A stretch of 45,502 nt of DNA from Alphaproteobacteria bacterium 41-28. GTDB taxonomy: Bacteria > Pseudomonadota > Alphaproteobacteria > UBA9655. The notes beneath the pieces were generated by a model. It saw nothing but the letters and a program-made list of their open reading frames with translations. It searched no databases and was not told where the DNA came from. The stretch lies in contig MKUL01000058.1 of the NCBI GenBank assembly GCA_001897795.1, positions 1 to 45,502 of the forward strand. The letters are read 5' to 3'. A program made the position numbers and the translations under genes. Shown here piece by piece: positions 25,931-34,193 of this stretch. How positions within the stretch are numbered: position 1 is the stretch's first letter; every line of letters starts with the position of its first letter.

Positions 25931-26470
25931 CTAATAGTTAAAGCGACTCAGTCCAGTCATTTTATTAAGATAGGCTCTCTCTTCAGGAGTGGGGTTATAG
26001 CTAATGTGAGCTACGGAAGGATAGTTCCAATACCTTTCTGTTGATAAGCGACATGTTTTATAAGCGGTTTGCAAAAACGTTAAGTCTGAAGAGGGTATCT
26101 TGGATTTAGTCTGAGATAACATCCCCTCATGAGTTATATCAAACGCAATAAGTCGCTCGCAAAGAGCCGTTCCTATTCCATCAGCCCAGCCGCCAACACC
26201 TGCTACCTTTTCGTTACACAAATCATGATAAGAGAAGAGGTGATCGACAACACTCTGAATCATACGTTCTGGAGTTACTTGTGACATTTTTTCAATGGCC
26301 TTTTTCATGCCATCATCCATGGGATCCCGGTAAGTTAAAGGCAATAAATCATCAACAGGTAAAATGTTTTTATCTTTACAACGGTCAGGACTCCCTTTTG
26401 TTGGAATAGAAGCACATATTGCATGAGAAAATAGAGAAGAGATGATGAGGTAAGAAAGAATTTTTTTCAT
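25931..26470 (-). CDS. Secreted hypothetical protein
   Basis: About 179 residues with a clear signal peptide (MKKILSYLIISSLFSHAICA). The ATG at 26470 has AAGGGA upstream and is preferred to the longer frame starting at 26515. The mature protein is mostly helical by appearance and has four cysteines (DRCKDK, LCNEK, ALCERL, KTCRL), possibly forming disulfides in the periplasm or outside the cell. I do not recognise the family. It is alone, convergent with lysE. The 80-odd bases between them show no terminator. Confidence 0.6.
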   Translation of the reverse strand: MKKILSYLIISSLFSHAICASIPTKGSPDRCKDKNILPVDDLLPLTYRDPMDDGMKKAIEKMSQVTPERMIQSVVDHLFSYHDLCNEKVAGVGGWADGIGTALCERLIAFDITHEGMLSQTKSKIPSSDLTFLQTAYKTCRLSTERYWNYPSVAHISYNPTPEERAYLNKMTGLSRFNY

Positions 26471-26692
26471 AGATTGTTCCCTTAAATTTGCGTTTCCCAT
26501 CATGGGTAAAGGCATTCCCTTCTCTCATAATCGAGAAAAAATTCCCCTCTGCTTTAGATTGCGATTTTTTCATAGATATGTTCCTTATATCAGACTTTTA
26601 TCGAAAAACCATTTACGTTCTTATTCCACTTTTTTCCGTTTGCCCTTTTAAGAGATGGCGTTAATATAAGAAAAAATACTAAGCATTCATTG

Positions 26693-28009
26693 ATGAAAAA
26701 TTTCATACAAAACAAACCTTTCTGGGCGCTTTTTGGAACACAACTCTTTGGGTCGTTTAACGATAATTTTTTTAGATCCGCCTTTGTGACTTTGATCACC
26801 TTTCATTTGGTAGGCACATCAGAAACAGCCATCTCTCTTTTTGTGTCTGCGGGTTTTGGACTCTTTATGTTTCCTGCTTTTTTATTTTCACCCCTGGCAG
26901 GACAACTTGCAGATCGATTTGACAAGTCTCTTATTATTCGGTGGGTTAAAATTTCTGAAGTCCTTATTGTAACTTTGAGTGCTTATGGTTTTGTTTATAA
27001 GGACCCGTATTTGCTTTTAGCGACCATTTTCTTTATGGGAGTACACACCGCTTTTTTTAGTCCTGTTAAATACAGTATTTTGCCAGATATCCTTCCCGAA
27101 GAAAAAGTTTTGAGCGGTAATGGTTATATTGAAGCGGGCATTTTTCTTGCAATTATGTTGGGGACTCTTGGTGGAGCTGTGATGATTCATCTCGAAATTT
27201 CTCCCTTTCTTTTAAGTTTTCTATTGATCTTGGTAGCGCTTTTAGGTCTTGTTTGCAGCTGGCTGATTCCCCCCATTCCGAGCAGGGCGCCCGATCTTAA
27301 AATCCGCGCTTCCTGGACAGGTGAGGTCAAACGACTTTTCCGCTATACCCAAAGGGAAGAGCGTGTTTATAGAGCCATTATCGCCATTTCCTGGTTTTGG
27401 CTTGTTGGGACAGTCCTTTTGTCTCAACTGCCTTCCTTTATCAAAGATGTTATCAGGGTTGAAGAAAACGTTTTTATTTTCCTCCTACTTCTCTTCACCC
27501 TTGGGGTTGGGATCGGATCCCTTTTGTGCAATTGGGTTTTTGAGACCAAAATAACGACAAAGCATGTCCCCTTATTAGCCCTGCTTATGGCGATTCTTTT
27601 GTTTGACATTGCAAATTTTGGGTCTCCTTTATCAGAAACTCCCCTATCTCTCTTTTCTTTTTTAAGGTCGTTTCAAGGGCTTCGGCTGACAGCAGATATC
27701 TTTGTTCTTTCGTTTGTTGGCGGCCTTTTCATTGTGCCTCTTTATGCCTTTATTCAAACCCATGTTCTTCCTAGCAAACGATCTCAAGTCATTGCTTTTA
27801 ATAATATTATCAATGCAGGGTTCATGGTTTTTGCAAGCTTTGCTTCCTTTTGTCTTTTAAGCCTTAATGTTTCGATTCCAACACTTATTTTCTTAACAGC
27901 TTTCGGCCAAGTGGCTGTGGCGATTTATGTCATTAGAATTCTTCCTGACTCTGTGCTCAGGTATTTTCTTCTCAAGTACTTGCGCTTTTTATTTCGCTTT
28001 AAGGCTTAA
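26693..28009 (+). CDS. MFS transporter, LplT-like (lysophospholipid transporter / Aas N-domain type)
   Basis: A polytopic protein of about 438 residues with 12 predicted helices. The start FWALFGTQLFGSFNDNFFRSAFVTLI is diagnostic of the LplT/Aas-associated MFS group, and HTAFFSPVKYSILPDILPEEK is its second hallmark. LplT flips lysophospholipids from the periplasmic to the cytosolic leaflet for re-acylation by Aas. No Aas acyltransferase lies next to it. ATG 26693 is chosen over TTG 26690; the ribosome site is poor. The product could be part of a bifunctional system encoded elsewhere or used for lipid salvage. Confidence 0.8.
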   Translation: MKNFIQNKPFWALFGTQLFGSFNDNFFRSAFVTLITFHLVGTSETAISLFVSAGFGLFMFPAFLFSPLAGQLADRFDKSLIIRWVKISEVLIVTLSAYGFVYKDPYLLLATIFFMGVHTAFFSPVKYSILPDILPEEKVLSGNGYIEAGIFLAIMLGTLGGAVMIHLEISPFLLSFLLILVALLGLVCSWLIPPIPSRAPDLKIRASWTGEVKRLFRYTQREERVYRAIIAISWFWLVGTVLLSQLPSFIKDVIRVEENVFIFLLLLFTLGVGIGSLLCNWVFETKITTKHVPLLALLMAILLFDIANFGSPLSETPLSLFSFLRSFQGLRLTADIFVLSFVGGLFIVPLYAFIQTHVLPSKRSQVIAFNNIINAGFMVFASFASFCLLSLNVSIPTLIFLTAFGQVAVAIYVIRILPDSVLRYFLLKYLRFLFRFKA

Positions 28010-28041
28010 AGGGACTGAAAATTTTGATCTTCATCTTTTAA

Positions 28042-29118
28042 TTACAGTTTCGAACGAGCTTTTTCAAATCCCTCAAAAAGCGAAGAATTACGTTTCCCCT
28101 CATGAGTAACCCAACATTCTCTTAATAACTCATGATCTAGGAATACTTCCCCCACGGGAGACAGGACTTCTTTTAGCAAATTAACCAAACAGTTTGCATA
28201 GGCCTCACTGGCTTCTTTAGGTTCTGCTTTGGGGTATCCTGAGTCGTTCACAATCGAAACGCCATTTGTTATGATAACCTGATCACGCCGACTTCCCACA
28301 ACATTACCTCCTTGACTTATCGCAAGATCAACAACAACAGAACCTTTTGGTAGAATAGTTAAGCTATCTTCATTTATTAATAAGGGAGCCTTTTTTTGAG
28401 GGGTCCTTGCTGCCGCAATCACAATTGTTTGTTCACCTAAATAAGATCGAATAAATCCTGCCTGATTTTGAGAGGCAGGTAAAATGTAATAGATAATCCC
28501 GGCTGATTCTAAGTCAGCACGATAACGCTCCTGTCTTCCAAAGACCTGCACAGGCACATCATATTTCCTTGCTTCATATGCCGCACTGAAAGCCGCTGGC
28601 CCCGTCCCAAGCACAGTTAGCTTGACTGGATCCTCACCTTTATAGCGGTTTCTGGCATCTTGAAAGGCGAGTCTTCCCGCAATACGGCTCATAGCGGATT
28701 GCATATTTTTGGGATCATCAATTGAGAGTGACTTAAATAAATCAACGGAAAAGGTTGTAATACCTGATGCCTGCCATAAAGCGACATGATCATCCGCTTC
28801 AAAGGGAGAGAGGAAACCCATCATAGAAGTGTTTTCTTGAAAGAGTTTGTTCTCTAAATGCTCACGTGCTTTATCCGCACGCTTCACTCTTACAATTAAA
28901 GTATCAGGTGGAAAACCTGCCGGTGTTGGTGAAAAAATTTCGGCACCAGCTTTGATATAATCTGAATCCGTAAATCCTGCATTTACGCCTGCTCCGGATT
29001 CAACCAATAGTCGATACTGTCGTGAAGATAACAAAGGAATAGTCTCGGGTGTCAAAGCCACACGAAACTCTCCTTCTCGAGTTTCTTTAAGGACGAGAAT
29101 TTGTTTTATGTTCATCAT
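28042..29118 (-). CDS. AlaDH/PNT-family dehydrogenase, like NAD(P) transhydrogenase alpha subunit part 1
   Basis: About 358 residues. N-terminal substrate-type domain: LVLKETREGEFRVALTPETIPLL and VESGAGVNAGFTDSDYIKAGAEI, both standard in alanine dehydrogenase and PntA. The Rossmann domain follows (TVLGTGPAAFSAAYEARKYDVPVQVFG), where GTGPAA replaces the usual GxGVAG, and the protein ends near LRECWVTHEGKR. It matches the length of the split PntAA subunit, yet neither pntAB nor pntB is adjacent. The true activity is open: transhydrogenase domain I, or a soluble dehydrogenase. ATG 29118 (MMNIKQ) is preferred to 29142. Confidence 0.7.
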   Translation of the reverse strand: MMNIKQILVLKETREGEFRVALTPETIPLLSSRQYRLLVESGAGVNAGFTDSDYIKAGAEIFSPTPAGFPPDTLIVRVKRADKAREHLENKLFQENTSMMGFLSPFEADDHVALWQASGITTFSVDLFKSLSIDDPKNMQSAMSRIAGRLAFQDARNRYKGEDPVKLTVLGTGPAAFSAAYEARKYDVPVQVFGRQERYRADLESAGIIYYILPASQNQAGFIRSYLGEQTIVIAAARTPQKKAPLLINEDSLTILPKGSVVVDLAISQGGNVVGSRRDQVIITNGVSIVNDSGYPKAEPKEASEAYANCLVNLLKEVLSPVGEVFLDHELLRECWVTHEGKRNSSLFEGFEKARSKL

Positions 29119-29557
29119 TTTTCTTTCTCTGCCATTCTTCAACTAAGCGTATGTCTTCTAAGTCTTTATCTCTCTTCATTTTATTTTTGAAATATAAAAC
29201 AACTTCAAGAGTTGCAAAAGGCAACCCCTCAATAATTTCTGCTTCTGTAATAATGTCTGCCGTAGTGGGTGCATCTGGATCTTTCGGTTGAGTATAAAAT
29301 GAACTCTCCCAAAAGGCTTCTATATTATCCTCTGGAAAAATGATTTTCTTAACCTTTCCATCATCAGTAACACCATATTTTTCTATAAGAATATCGCACA
29401 ATTCTGGTGATACGACGATATCGATATCCCCGATTTTTTTGAGATTTCGAATGCCAAGTGGTCCGCTCCCTGTTATGGCAAATTGACCAGGGGGTAAATT
29501 ATATTTTGTGAGGGCTGCAAATTTTGAGTGGTTCATGTTCAGACCTAAGGCGTGCAT
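29087..29557 (-). CDS. Nucleotidyltransferase-fold hypothetical protein
   Basis: A 156-residue cytosolic protein. ITGSGPLGIRNLKKIGDIDIVV looks like the first strand, glycine-serine turn and paired acids of the nucleotidyltransferase superfamily (G-S, then D-x-D). The C-terminus holds KNKMKRDKDLEDIRLVEEWQ, the helix commonly seen in small nucleotidyltransferases that act on or regulate other substrates. The third acid is not obvious, so activity is unclear. A start at ATG 29536 is possible, with AGG upstream. Its 3' end overlaps the beginning of the dehydrogenase gene by about 30 bases, so the two are probably co-transcribed. Confidence 0.55.
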   Translation of the reverse strand: MHALGLNMNHSKFAALTKYNLPPGQFAITGSGPLGIRNLKKIGDIDIVVSPELCDILIEKYGVTDDGKVKKIIFPEDNIEAFWESSFYTQPKDPDAPTTADIITEAEIIEGLPFATLEVVLYFKNKMKRDKDLEDIRLVEEWQRKKNDEHKTNSRP

Positions 29558-29778
29558 TTATCATTAAATTAAGAAGGTTTCTGTAAAAATCAAGTTCGCC
29601 ATAAAAAAAGTTCATATGAGCAAAAAAATTCTTGAGCCTCACGTAACGTGGTACTTTATCATGGCGTAAAATCATTCAGAAGAACCTTGCATGTCTCACA
29701 CAGTAAAGAAGTTAGCAAAAATATCGAGCGATGAGGATCTATGCTCAAAAGAATCTTGTGTAACATAGATGTGTTTTT

Positions 29779-30207
29779 TCATAAGCGCTTCTTCAAATAA
29801 TACCGTTTATGATCTTTCGGACAATCTTCAAGAACACCAAAAACTTCATAGCCATGTTTGAGATAAAAACCGAGGGCTTGAAAGTCAAAGGTGTCCGCGT
29901 GAGAAAGGGTTGCCCCTATTGTCTTTGCTTCCTCTTCAACTTTTTGCAGTAGGATACTGCCTAACCCTTTGTGTCGATGGCTTTCATGAACAAACAGAGC
30001 TACGACATACAAAATGCACCAGTTATAAATAACCGATTTGATCCCTGCAATAATTGCGCCGTTATTCTTGATGATATAATTTTTTAAGACAAGTGTTGGC
30101 TCTTGAGTGGCGGACACCTGACTTCTGTTGAATTCACCGAGTTTGTCATGAATAAAGTCAGCTTCTGCTTGCGTTGCAGAGCTAATTGTATAGTCAGGCG
30201 ATTCCAT
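29779..30207 (-). CDS. GNAT family N-acetyltransferase
   Basis: A 142-residue single-domain acetyltransferase. Recognisable: the strand LYVVALFVHESHRHKGLGSILLQKVE with the acetyl-CoA P-loop (HRHKGLG), then DFQALGFYLKHGYEVFGVLED at the C-terminus, which is the usual motif B. Substrate is unknown; this subclass often acetylates amino groups on small molecules. AAAGGAAAA lies upstream of the ATG. Bases 29558-29778 between it and the next gene show no credible gene or structure. Confidence 0.85.
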   Translation of the reverse strand: MESPDYTISSATQAEADFIHDKLGEFNRSQVSATQEPTLVLKNYIIKNNGAIIAGIKSVIYNWCILYVVALFVHESHRHKGLGSILLQKVEEEAKTIGATLSHADTFDFQALGFYLKHGYEVFGVLEDCPKDHKRYYLKKRL

Positions 30208-30310
30208 TCTATTTTTTCCTTTTTCGAAAAGCTACTCATTGCCACCCCCACGCCCCATCCCACTAAGAATGCATCATCACACCTTGTTCATATCAATAGG
30301 AAAGTAATTT

Positions 30311-30610
30311 CTATTCACTAACGCGTGTCTGGATTACTTTCCAAATTTGACTTGGTTCAGAAACAACCGCATCTGCACCATGTGTTTTAAGAGTGTGCTC
30401 ATCTTGATAGCCCCAGGATACACCCAGTGCAAAAACACCAGCATTTTTAGCCATTTTTATATCCATAAAAGTATCTCCAACCATAACTGCATTTTCACCC
30501 GAGCAATTAAATTCCCTTAAAACGCAGTTGAGTTTGTCAGGATGTGGCTTTCCTCGATATCCACGATCAATCATATCTTGGGCTGAACGTATGGTTTTGA
30601 AAAAGGGTGG
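30311..30610 (-). pseudogene. C-terminal remnant of a HAD-family phosphatase (phosphoglycolate phosphatase-like)
   Basis: About 99 codons from a TAG (30611-30613) to the stop. The sequence holds the last third of a HAD hydrolase: GKPHPDKL (motif III Lys), VMVGDTFMDIKMAKNAG (motif IV), LGVSWGYQDEHTL. Motifs I and II, including the nucleophile Asp, are missing, so it cannot be active. An internal ATG at 30574 could start an 87-aa peptide, but without a ribosome site. The 5' break coincides with the start region of the small secreted protein on the other strand, suggesting a rearrangement at 30600-30640. Confidence 0.8.
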
Positions 30611-30632
30611 CTATAAAAGGAGAGGGAATACA

Positions 30633-30854
30633 ATGAGAAAAAGAGTATTAATAGGAGCCATATTGGCAACGCTACCCTTAGTTGGTGTGCATGCTATGCC
30701 AGAAAAGGATGAAAGCACCAAGCATCCTAAAAGCAAGCCCCCTCAAAGTCCGCTTAACGCCTCAAACCAAAAGAATACAAATCCAAAAGGTAACGAAGGA
30801 GGACAGACACCAGGTAAGGTGGGTTTGACGGGTGAGAAATTCTACTTAGATTAG
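30633..30854 (+). CDS. Small secreted basic protein, 73 aa
   Basis: Signal peptide MRKRVLIGAILATLPLVGVHA, then a 52-residue mature part rich in Lys, Pro, Asn, Ser and Gln (PEKDESTKHPKSKPPQSPLN), ending GLTGEKFYLD. The mature part looks disordered. A strong GGAGAGGG ribosome site precedes ATG 30633, which is preferred to the longer frame beginning at 30528. No family is recognised. Its stop overlaps that of the convergent GNAT gene. Could be a periplasmic or exported small protein; function unknown. Confidence 0.6.
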   Translation: MRKRVLIGAILATLPLVGVHAMPEKDESTKHPKSKPPQSPLNASNQKNTNPKGNEGGQTPGKVGLTGEKFYLD

Positions 30855-31420
30855 TCTTCAAATCTATAGGCAACTTCTTGATAATCTTGATCGCCAATTC
30901 TCGCTGATATCTCATCCACAAGGATCCCACCCTGACTTACGTAAAATCTTCTGGCCCGATGATTATCTTTAAAAACCCAAGCCAAGAATGGGGTTAATCC
31001 TTGCTCCTTAAGTTGTATACGAATCTTACCAAACAATGCTTTTCCGATTCCTTTGTGTTGATGATTTTCTAAAAGATAAAGTGCATAAATTTCACCCCGT
31101 TCTGTTCTTCTTTGCCGTTGCTCTGCTGAAAGGTGCTGGTTTTCATGAAAGTGAAGAACATGAGCGTCACAGAACCCGATCACTTGGTTTTTCCAAAGAG
31201 CAACATATTGAAGTCCTTTACCCTCTGTTAAAATTTTTTGCCGGAACCTGAGTCGCTCTTCCAAGCTTACATTGTCTAAGAAAGCTTGGTTGAGAATCCC
31301 TTTGTAAGCTGCTTTCCAGGCCATGGTATGTACGAAAGCAATATCTTCCGCATCTCCTATACGGGCTTCTCTTATTTCATACCCAGAAGGGAGCGAAGTA
31401 TTTTTGCAGTTGTTGTTCAT
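30851..31420 (-). CDS. GNAT family N-acetyltransferase
   Basis: A 189-residue enzyme. Typical elements: YEIREARIGDAEDIAFVHTMAWKAAY at the start, the EIYALYLLENHQHKGIGKALFGKI strand and acetyl-CoA loop (HQHKGIG), and WVFKDNHRARRFYVSQGGILVDE. The start motif (AWKAAYKGILNQAFLD) matches the subgroup annotated as GNATs acting on small amines or antibiotics, but substrate cannot be stated. A plain ATG start at 31420; no strong ribosome site. It is adjacent to remnants of another GNAT (31465-31626). Confidence 0.88.
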   Translation of the reverse strand: MNNNCKNTSLPSGYEIREARIGDAEDIAFVHTMAWKAAYKGILNQAFLDNVSLEERLRFRQKILTEGKGLQYVALWKNQVIGFCDAHVLHFHENQHLSAEQRQRRTERGEIYALYLLENHQHKGIGKALFGKIRIQLKEQGLTPFLAWVFKDNHRARRFYVSQGGILVDEISARIGDQDYQEVAYRFED

Positions 31421-31464
31421 TGCTCATAAATTAATGGTGGTGTTTTATTTTCTTAATTATGCTT

Positions 31465-31626
31465 TCACCCTATTACAAGAGCAAACTCATTTTTGAACTC
31501 GTTTTTAAAATACCTTTTAAAAGTCATATAGCCCGCAAAAACATCTTCTTTAAAAGCGACCCATACCCAGCGCTGACTGTCTTCCTGCTCTGCCAAATAT
31601 TTTTGATAAAATAATGCGGGTTTATT
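31465..31626 (-). pseudogene. Internal fragment of a GNAT acetyltransferase
   Basis: A 53-codon open stretch with no start codon, bounded upstream by TGA and ending with TGA at 31465. It reads KPALFYQKYLAEQEDSQRWV then AFKEDVFAGYMTFKRYF, which is the first beta-sheet of a GNAT (substrate-side helix followed by the xGY strand). The acetyl-CoA-binding half is absent. Likely a decayed gene. The remainder of 31421-31692 holds no further recognisable coding sequence. Confidence 0.6.
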
Positions 31627-31692
31627 TCACCCGTCTTCGCAGGACAAAATTGTTGACTTAATGTACTAGGGAATTATTATGAATACGCTATA

Positions 31693-32094
31693 CTATTTGG
31701 AGGAAGGGAGTATTTTTGTGTATAGCCCTTTTTTGAAAACGAAGTAATTATTTAGCAAATAAGAAATTAATAAATAAGCCACCCAAGATATAATTTGACT
31801 GATAATTGGATTAAAATTCATCGCATGAATTAGAACAACCAGAAATATCATGTTCACAAGAAATGATATAAAATTAACGAAAACAAACTTTGTAAACTCA
31901 CCTACTTTTTTCTGATCGCTACCGAAAGAAAAATTTCTGTGAAGAATATATCCTGTGCACGTTCCTATTCCGTATCCAAGGGTATTACTTAGTTCTGGCG
32001 AATATTTAAAAATATACATGCAACCAAAAATAATACTATACCCAATAACTGTATTAAGGAAACCAGAAACGATAAATCTAAATATTTTATTCAT
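31693..32094 (-). CDS. GtrA-family membrane protein (putative polyprenyl-linked sugar flippase)
   Basis: About 133 residues with four predicted helices, opening with IFRFIVSGFLNTVIGYSIIF and containing TGYILHRNFSF, both characteristic of the GtrA family. GtrA proteins are thought to move undecaprenyl-phosphate-linked sugars to the periplasmic face, where polytopic transferases use them. The start is uncertain: ATG 32094 begins the conserved domain, and TTG 32130 is also possible; neither has a good ribosome site. It is downstream of rfbF on the same strand, 48 bases apart. The partner GtrB-like GT2 is at 36301-37245. Confidence 0.8.
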   Translation of the reverse strand: MNKIFRFIVSGFLNTVIGYSIIFGCMYIFKYSPELSNTLGYGIGTCTGYILHRNFSFGSDQKKVGEFTKFVFVNFISFLVNMIFLVVLIHAMNFNPIISQIISWVAYLLISYLLNNYFVFKKGLYTKILPSSK

Positions 32095-32142
32095 TCGCAA
32101 ACCAAATGAGTCACTTATAGTTACGTTCAATTTTTCAATTAT

Positions 32143-32907
32143 TTATTTCCATGGGGCTCGATCTGTATCCCATAATTGTTCCAAATATCTACGGTCACGT
32201 AATGTGTCCATAGGGTGCCAAAATCCATCATGAATATAAGCTCCCAATTTCCCGCATTGAGCCAGTGTTTCAAGTGGACCATATTCCCAAGAAACGTGGT
32301 CACCTTCTATAAGATCGAACACTGAATGTTCTAGTACAAAAAACCCACCATTGATATAACTTTCTCCTGACACGGGCTTTTCTGAAAAAGAACTGACCTG
32401 CCCATCCTTTATTTCAAGAGTTCCGAAACGAGAAGGGGGGCGAACTGCTGTAAGTGTTGCTTCAAACTTCTTGCTCTTATGAAACTCAATTACATTCTTA
32501 ATATTTACGTCGCAAACGCCATCTCCATAAGTCATGCAAAATGGTTCCCCAGGTGTGATATAATTACGAACCCGCAAAAGCCGGCCGCCTGTTTCGACAT
32601 TCAAAGCTGTATCAATAACACTTACTTTCCAGTTCTCAGAAGGAGGCTTCAAAAAGGTAATTTCATTTTTCTCAAGATCAACGGTTAAGTCACTGTTATG
32701 CAATTGATAGTTAGTGAAATATTCAATAATGGCACCTGCCTTATAACCTGCACAGATGACGAAATCATTCAGACCATGTTTTGCATAGCTTTTCATAATA
32801 TGCCAAAGAATTGGTTTTGACCCAATAGTAACCATTGGTTTAGGAATACGATCTGTTTCTTCTGCCAATCGTGTCCCATAGCCACCCGCTAAAATAACGA
32901 CTTTCAT
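32143..32907 (-). CDS. rfbF: Glucose-1-phosphate cytidylyltransferase
   Basis: About 254 residues. It makes CDP-glucose from CTP and glucose-1-phosphate. Start MKVVILAGGYGTRLAEETDRIPKPM is the nucleotidyltransferase signature with the family's GTRLxEET; CMTYGDGVCDVNI and RPPSRFGTLEI are RfbF-specific features, and the C-terminus has SWEYGPLETLA and HDGFWHPMDTLRDR. ATG 32907 has AAGGAGAGAG upstream and gives normal family length; the longer frame to 33030 is not expected. Divergent from rfbG, separated by 185 bases that must contain both promoters. Confidence 0.95.
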   Translation of the reverse strand: MKVVILAGGYGTRLAEETDRIPKPMVTIGSKPILWHIMKSYAKHGLNDFVICAGYKAGAIIEYFTNYQLHNSDLTVDLEKNEITFLKPPSENWKVSVIDTALNVETGGRLLRVRNYITPGEPFCMTYGDGVCDVNIKNVIEFHKSKKFEATLTAVRPPSRFGTLEIKDGQVSSFSEKPVSGESYINGGFFVLEHSVFDLIEGDHVSWEYGPLETLAQCGKLGAYIHDGFWHPMDTLRDRRYLEQLWDTDRAPWK

Positions 32908-33092
32908 TAGCTCTCTCCTTTCCATCAAAAATGATCTTAACTCATCTATATAATATAGTATCCCTGAAGGGCACAACCTAAATAGGTATTTTGAGCCATC
33001 AAGCCCATTGACCGAGAGGTATCGCATCAATTAATCTCTGAGCTGAATGGAAATCTCTTCTTCCTTGGGAAACAATTTTACAATGAAGGTCT

Positions 33093-34193
33093 ATGATGGC
33101 AGGTACAGGGCCAAAAACATTCTGGCATAATAAGCGTGTATTTATAACCGGTCATACTGGCTTTAAAGGAAGTTGGCTTTCTTTATGGCTTCAGACAATG
33201 GGTGCGGATGTTACTGGCTATGCCCTTCCACCATCAACAGATCCAAATTTATTTACTTTGGCAAATGTGGCCGAGAATATGACCTCCATTTTATTGGATA
33301 TCTGTGATGCAAATGCATTAACTAAAGCTTTAAACGAACAACAACCCGATATCGTTTTTCACCTAGCGGCACAACCCCTTGTTCGACTTTCATACGAAAA
33401 ACCTGCGGAAACTTTTGCTACGAACATAATGGGAACTGTAAATTTGCTTGAAGCAATACGCACTCAAAAAAGTGTCCGCGCTGTCGTTATCGTAACGACT
33501 GATAAATGCTATGAAAATCGTGAGTGGCTGTGGGGTTATCGGGAAAATGAAGCCATGGGAGGAAGGGATCCTTATTCTAGTAGCAAAGGGTGTGTGGAAC
33601 TCATTAGCGCTGCTTACCGTGATTCATTCTTTCGAGATAAGGGTATTGCCTTAGCTACAGCAAGAGCAGGTAACGTTATTGGTGGGGGAGACTGGTCCGA
33701 AGATCGTCTTGTACCTGATATTCTCAAGGCTGTAGAAACAAAATCCAAATTAATGATTAGGAATCCTCTTGCAACTCGACCTTGGCAGCACGTTCTTGAA
33801 CCCCTGAGCGGATATCTTCTGCTAGCGGAAAACCTTTGGGATAATGGGGATGAATTCGCATCCGCATGGAACTTCGGTCCTTCAACAGATGACGTGCGCC
33901 CCGTAAAATGGATCATAGATCGCTTATCGTCTTATTGGGGGAGTTATATAAACTGGCAGCAAACTCCAGGCACTCAACCTTATGAATCTCGTTTGCTTTC
34001 TTTGGATAGCACAAAAGCACATACCCTACTAGGCTGGAAAACGCAGTGGGATCTAGAGCGAACCTTATCTGAAATTGCAGCTTGGCATAAATCGTGGTTG
34101 CAAGGTAAAAATATGCGAGACGTATGTTTACAACAAATCTCTTCTTACTCTTCAATTTTTAAAACGGAGGAAATTAAAGCTCATGCTGCTTGA
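33093..34193 (+). CDS. rfbG: CDP-glucose 4,6-dehydratase
   Basis: A 366-residue extended SDR enzyme. It forms CDP-4-keto-6-deoxyglucose. Motifs: FITGHTGFKGSWLSLWL (NAD-binding, the HTGFKGSW form is specific for RfbG), HLAAQPLVRLSYE, and VTTDKCYENREW with YSSSKGCVELI, which is the catalytic YxxxK where the Tyr precedes SSSK. ATG 33093 with GAAGG upstream. Its 3' end overlaps the start of the methyltransferase by 11 bases, so the two are one transcription unit. Confidence 0.95.
   Translation: MMAGTGPKTFWHNKRVFITGHTGFKGSWLSLWLQTMGADVTGYALPPSTDPNLFTLANVAENMTSILLDICDANALTKALNEQQPDIVFHLAAQPLVRLSYEKPAETFATNIMGTVNLLEAIRTQKSVRAVVIVTTDKCYENREWLWGYRENEAMGGRDPYSSSKGCVELISAAYRDSFFRDKGIALATARAGNVIGGGDWSEDRLVPDILKAVETKSKLMIRNPLATRPWQHVLEPLSGYLLLAENLWDNGDEFASAWNFGPSTDDVRPVKWIIDRLSSYWGSYINWQQTPGTQPYESRLLSLDSTKAHTLLGWKTQWDLERTLSEIAAWHKSWLQGKNMRDVCLQQISSYSSIFKTEEIKAHAA

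Noticed and set aside
26385..26573. Minus-strand ORF overlapping the start of the secreted protein at 25931-26470
   Set aside because: It overlaps the signal-peptide region in another frame, has no protein-like features, and the other frame has a ribosome site and signal peptide.
29691..29768. 25-codon plus-strand ORF (MSHTVKKLAK...)
   Set aside because: No convincing ribosome site, no recognisable structure, and such short frames are frequent by chance.
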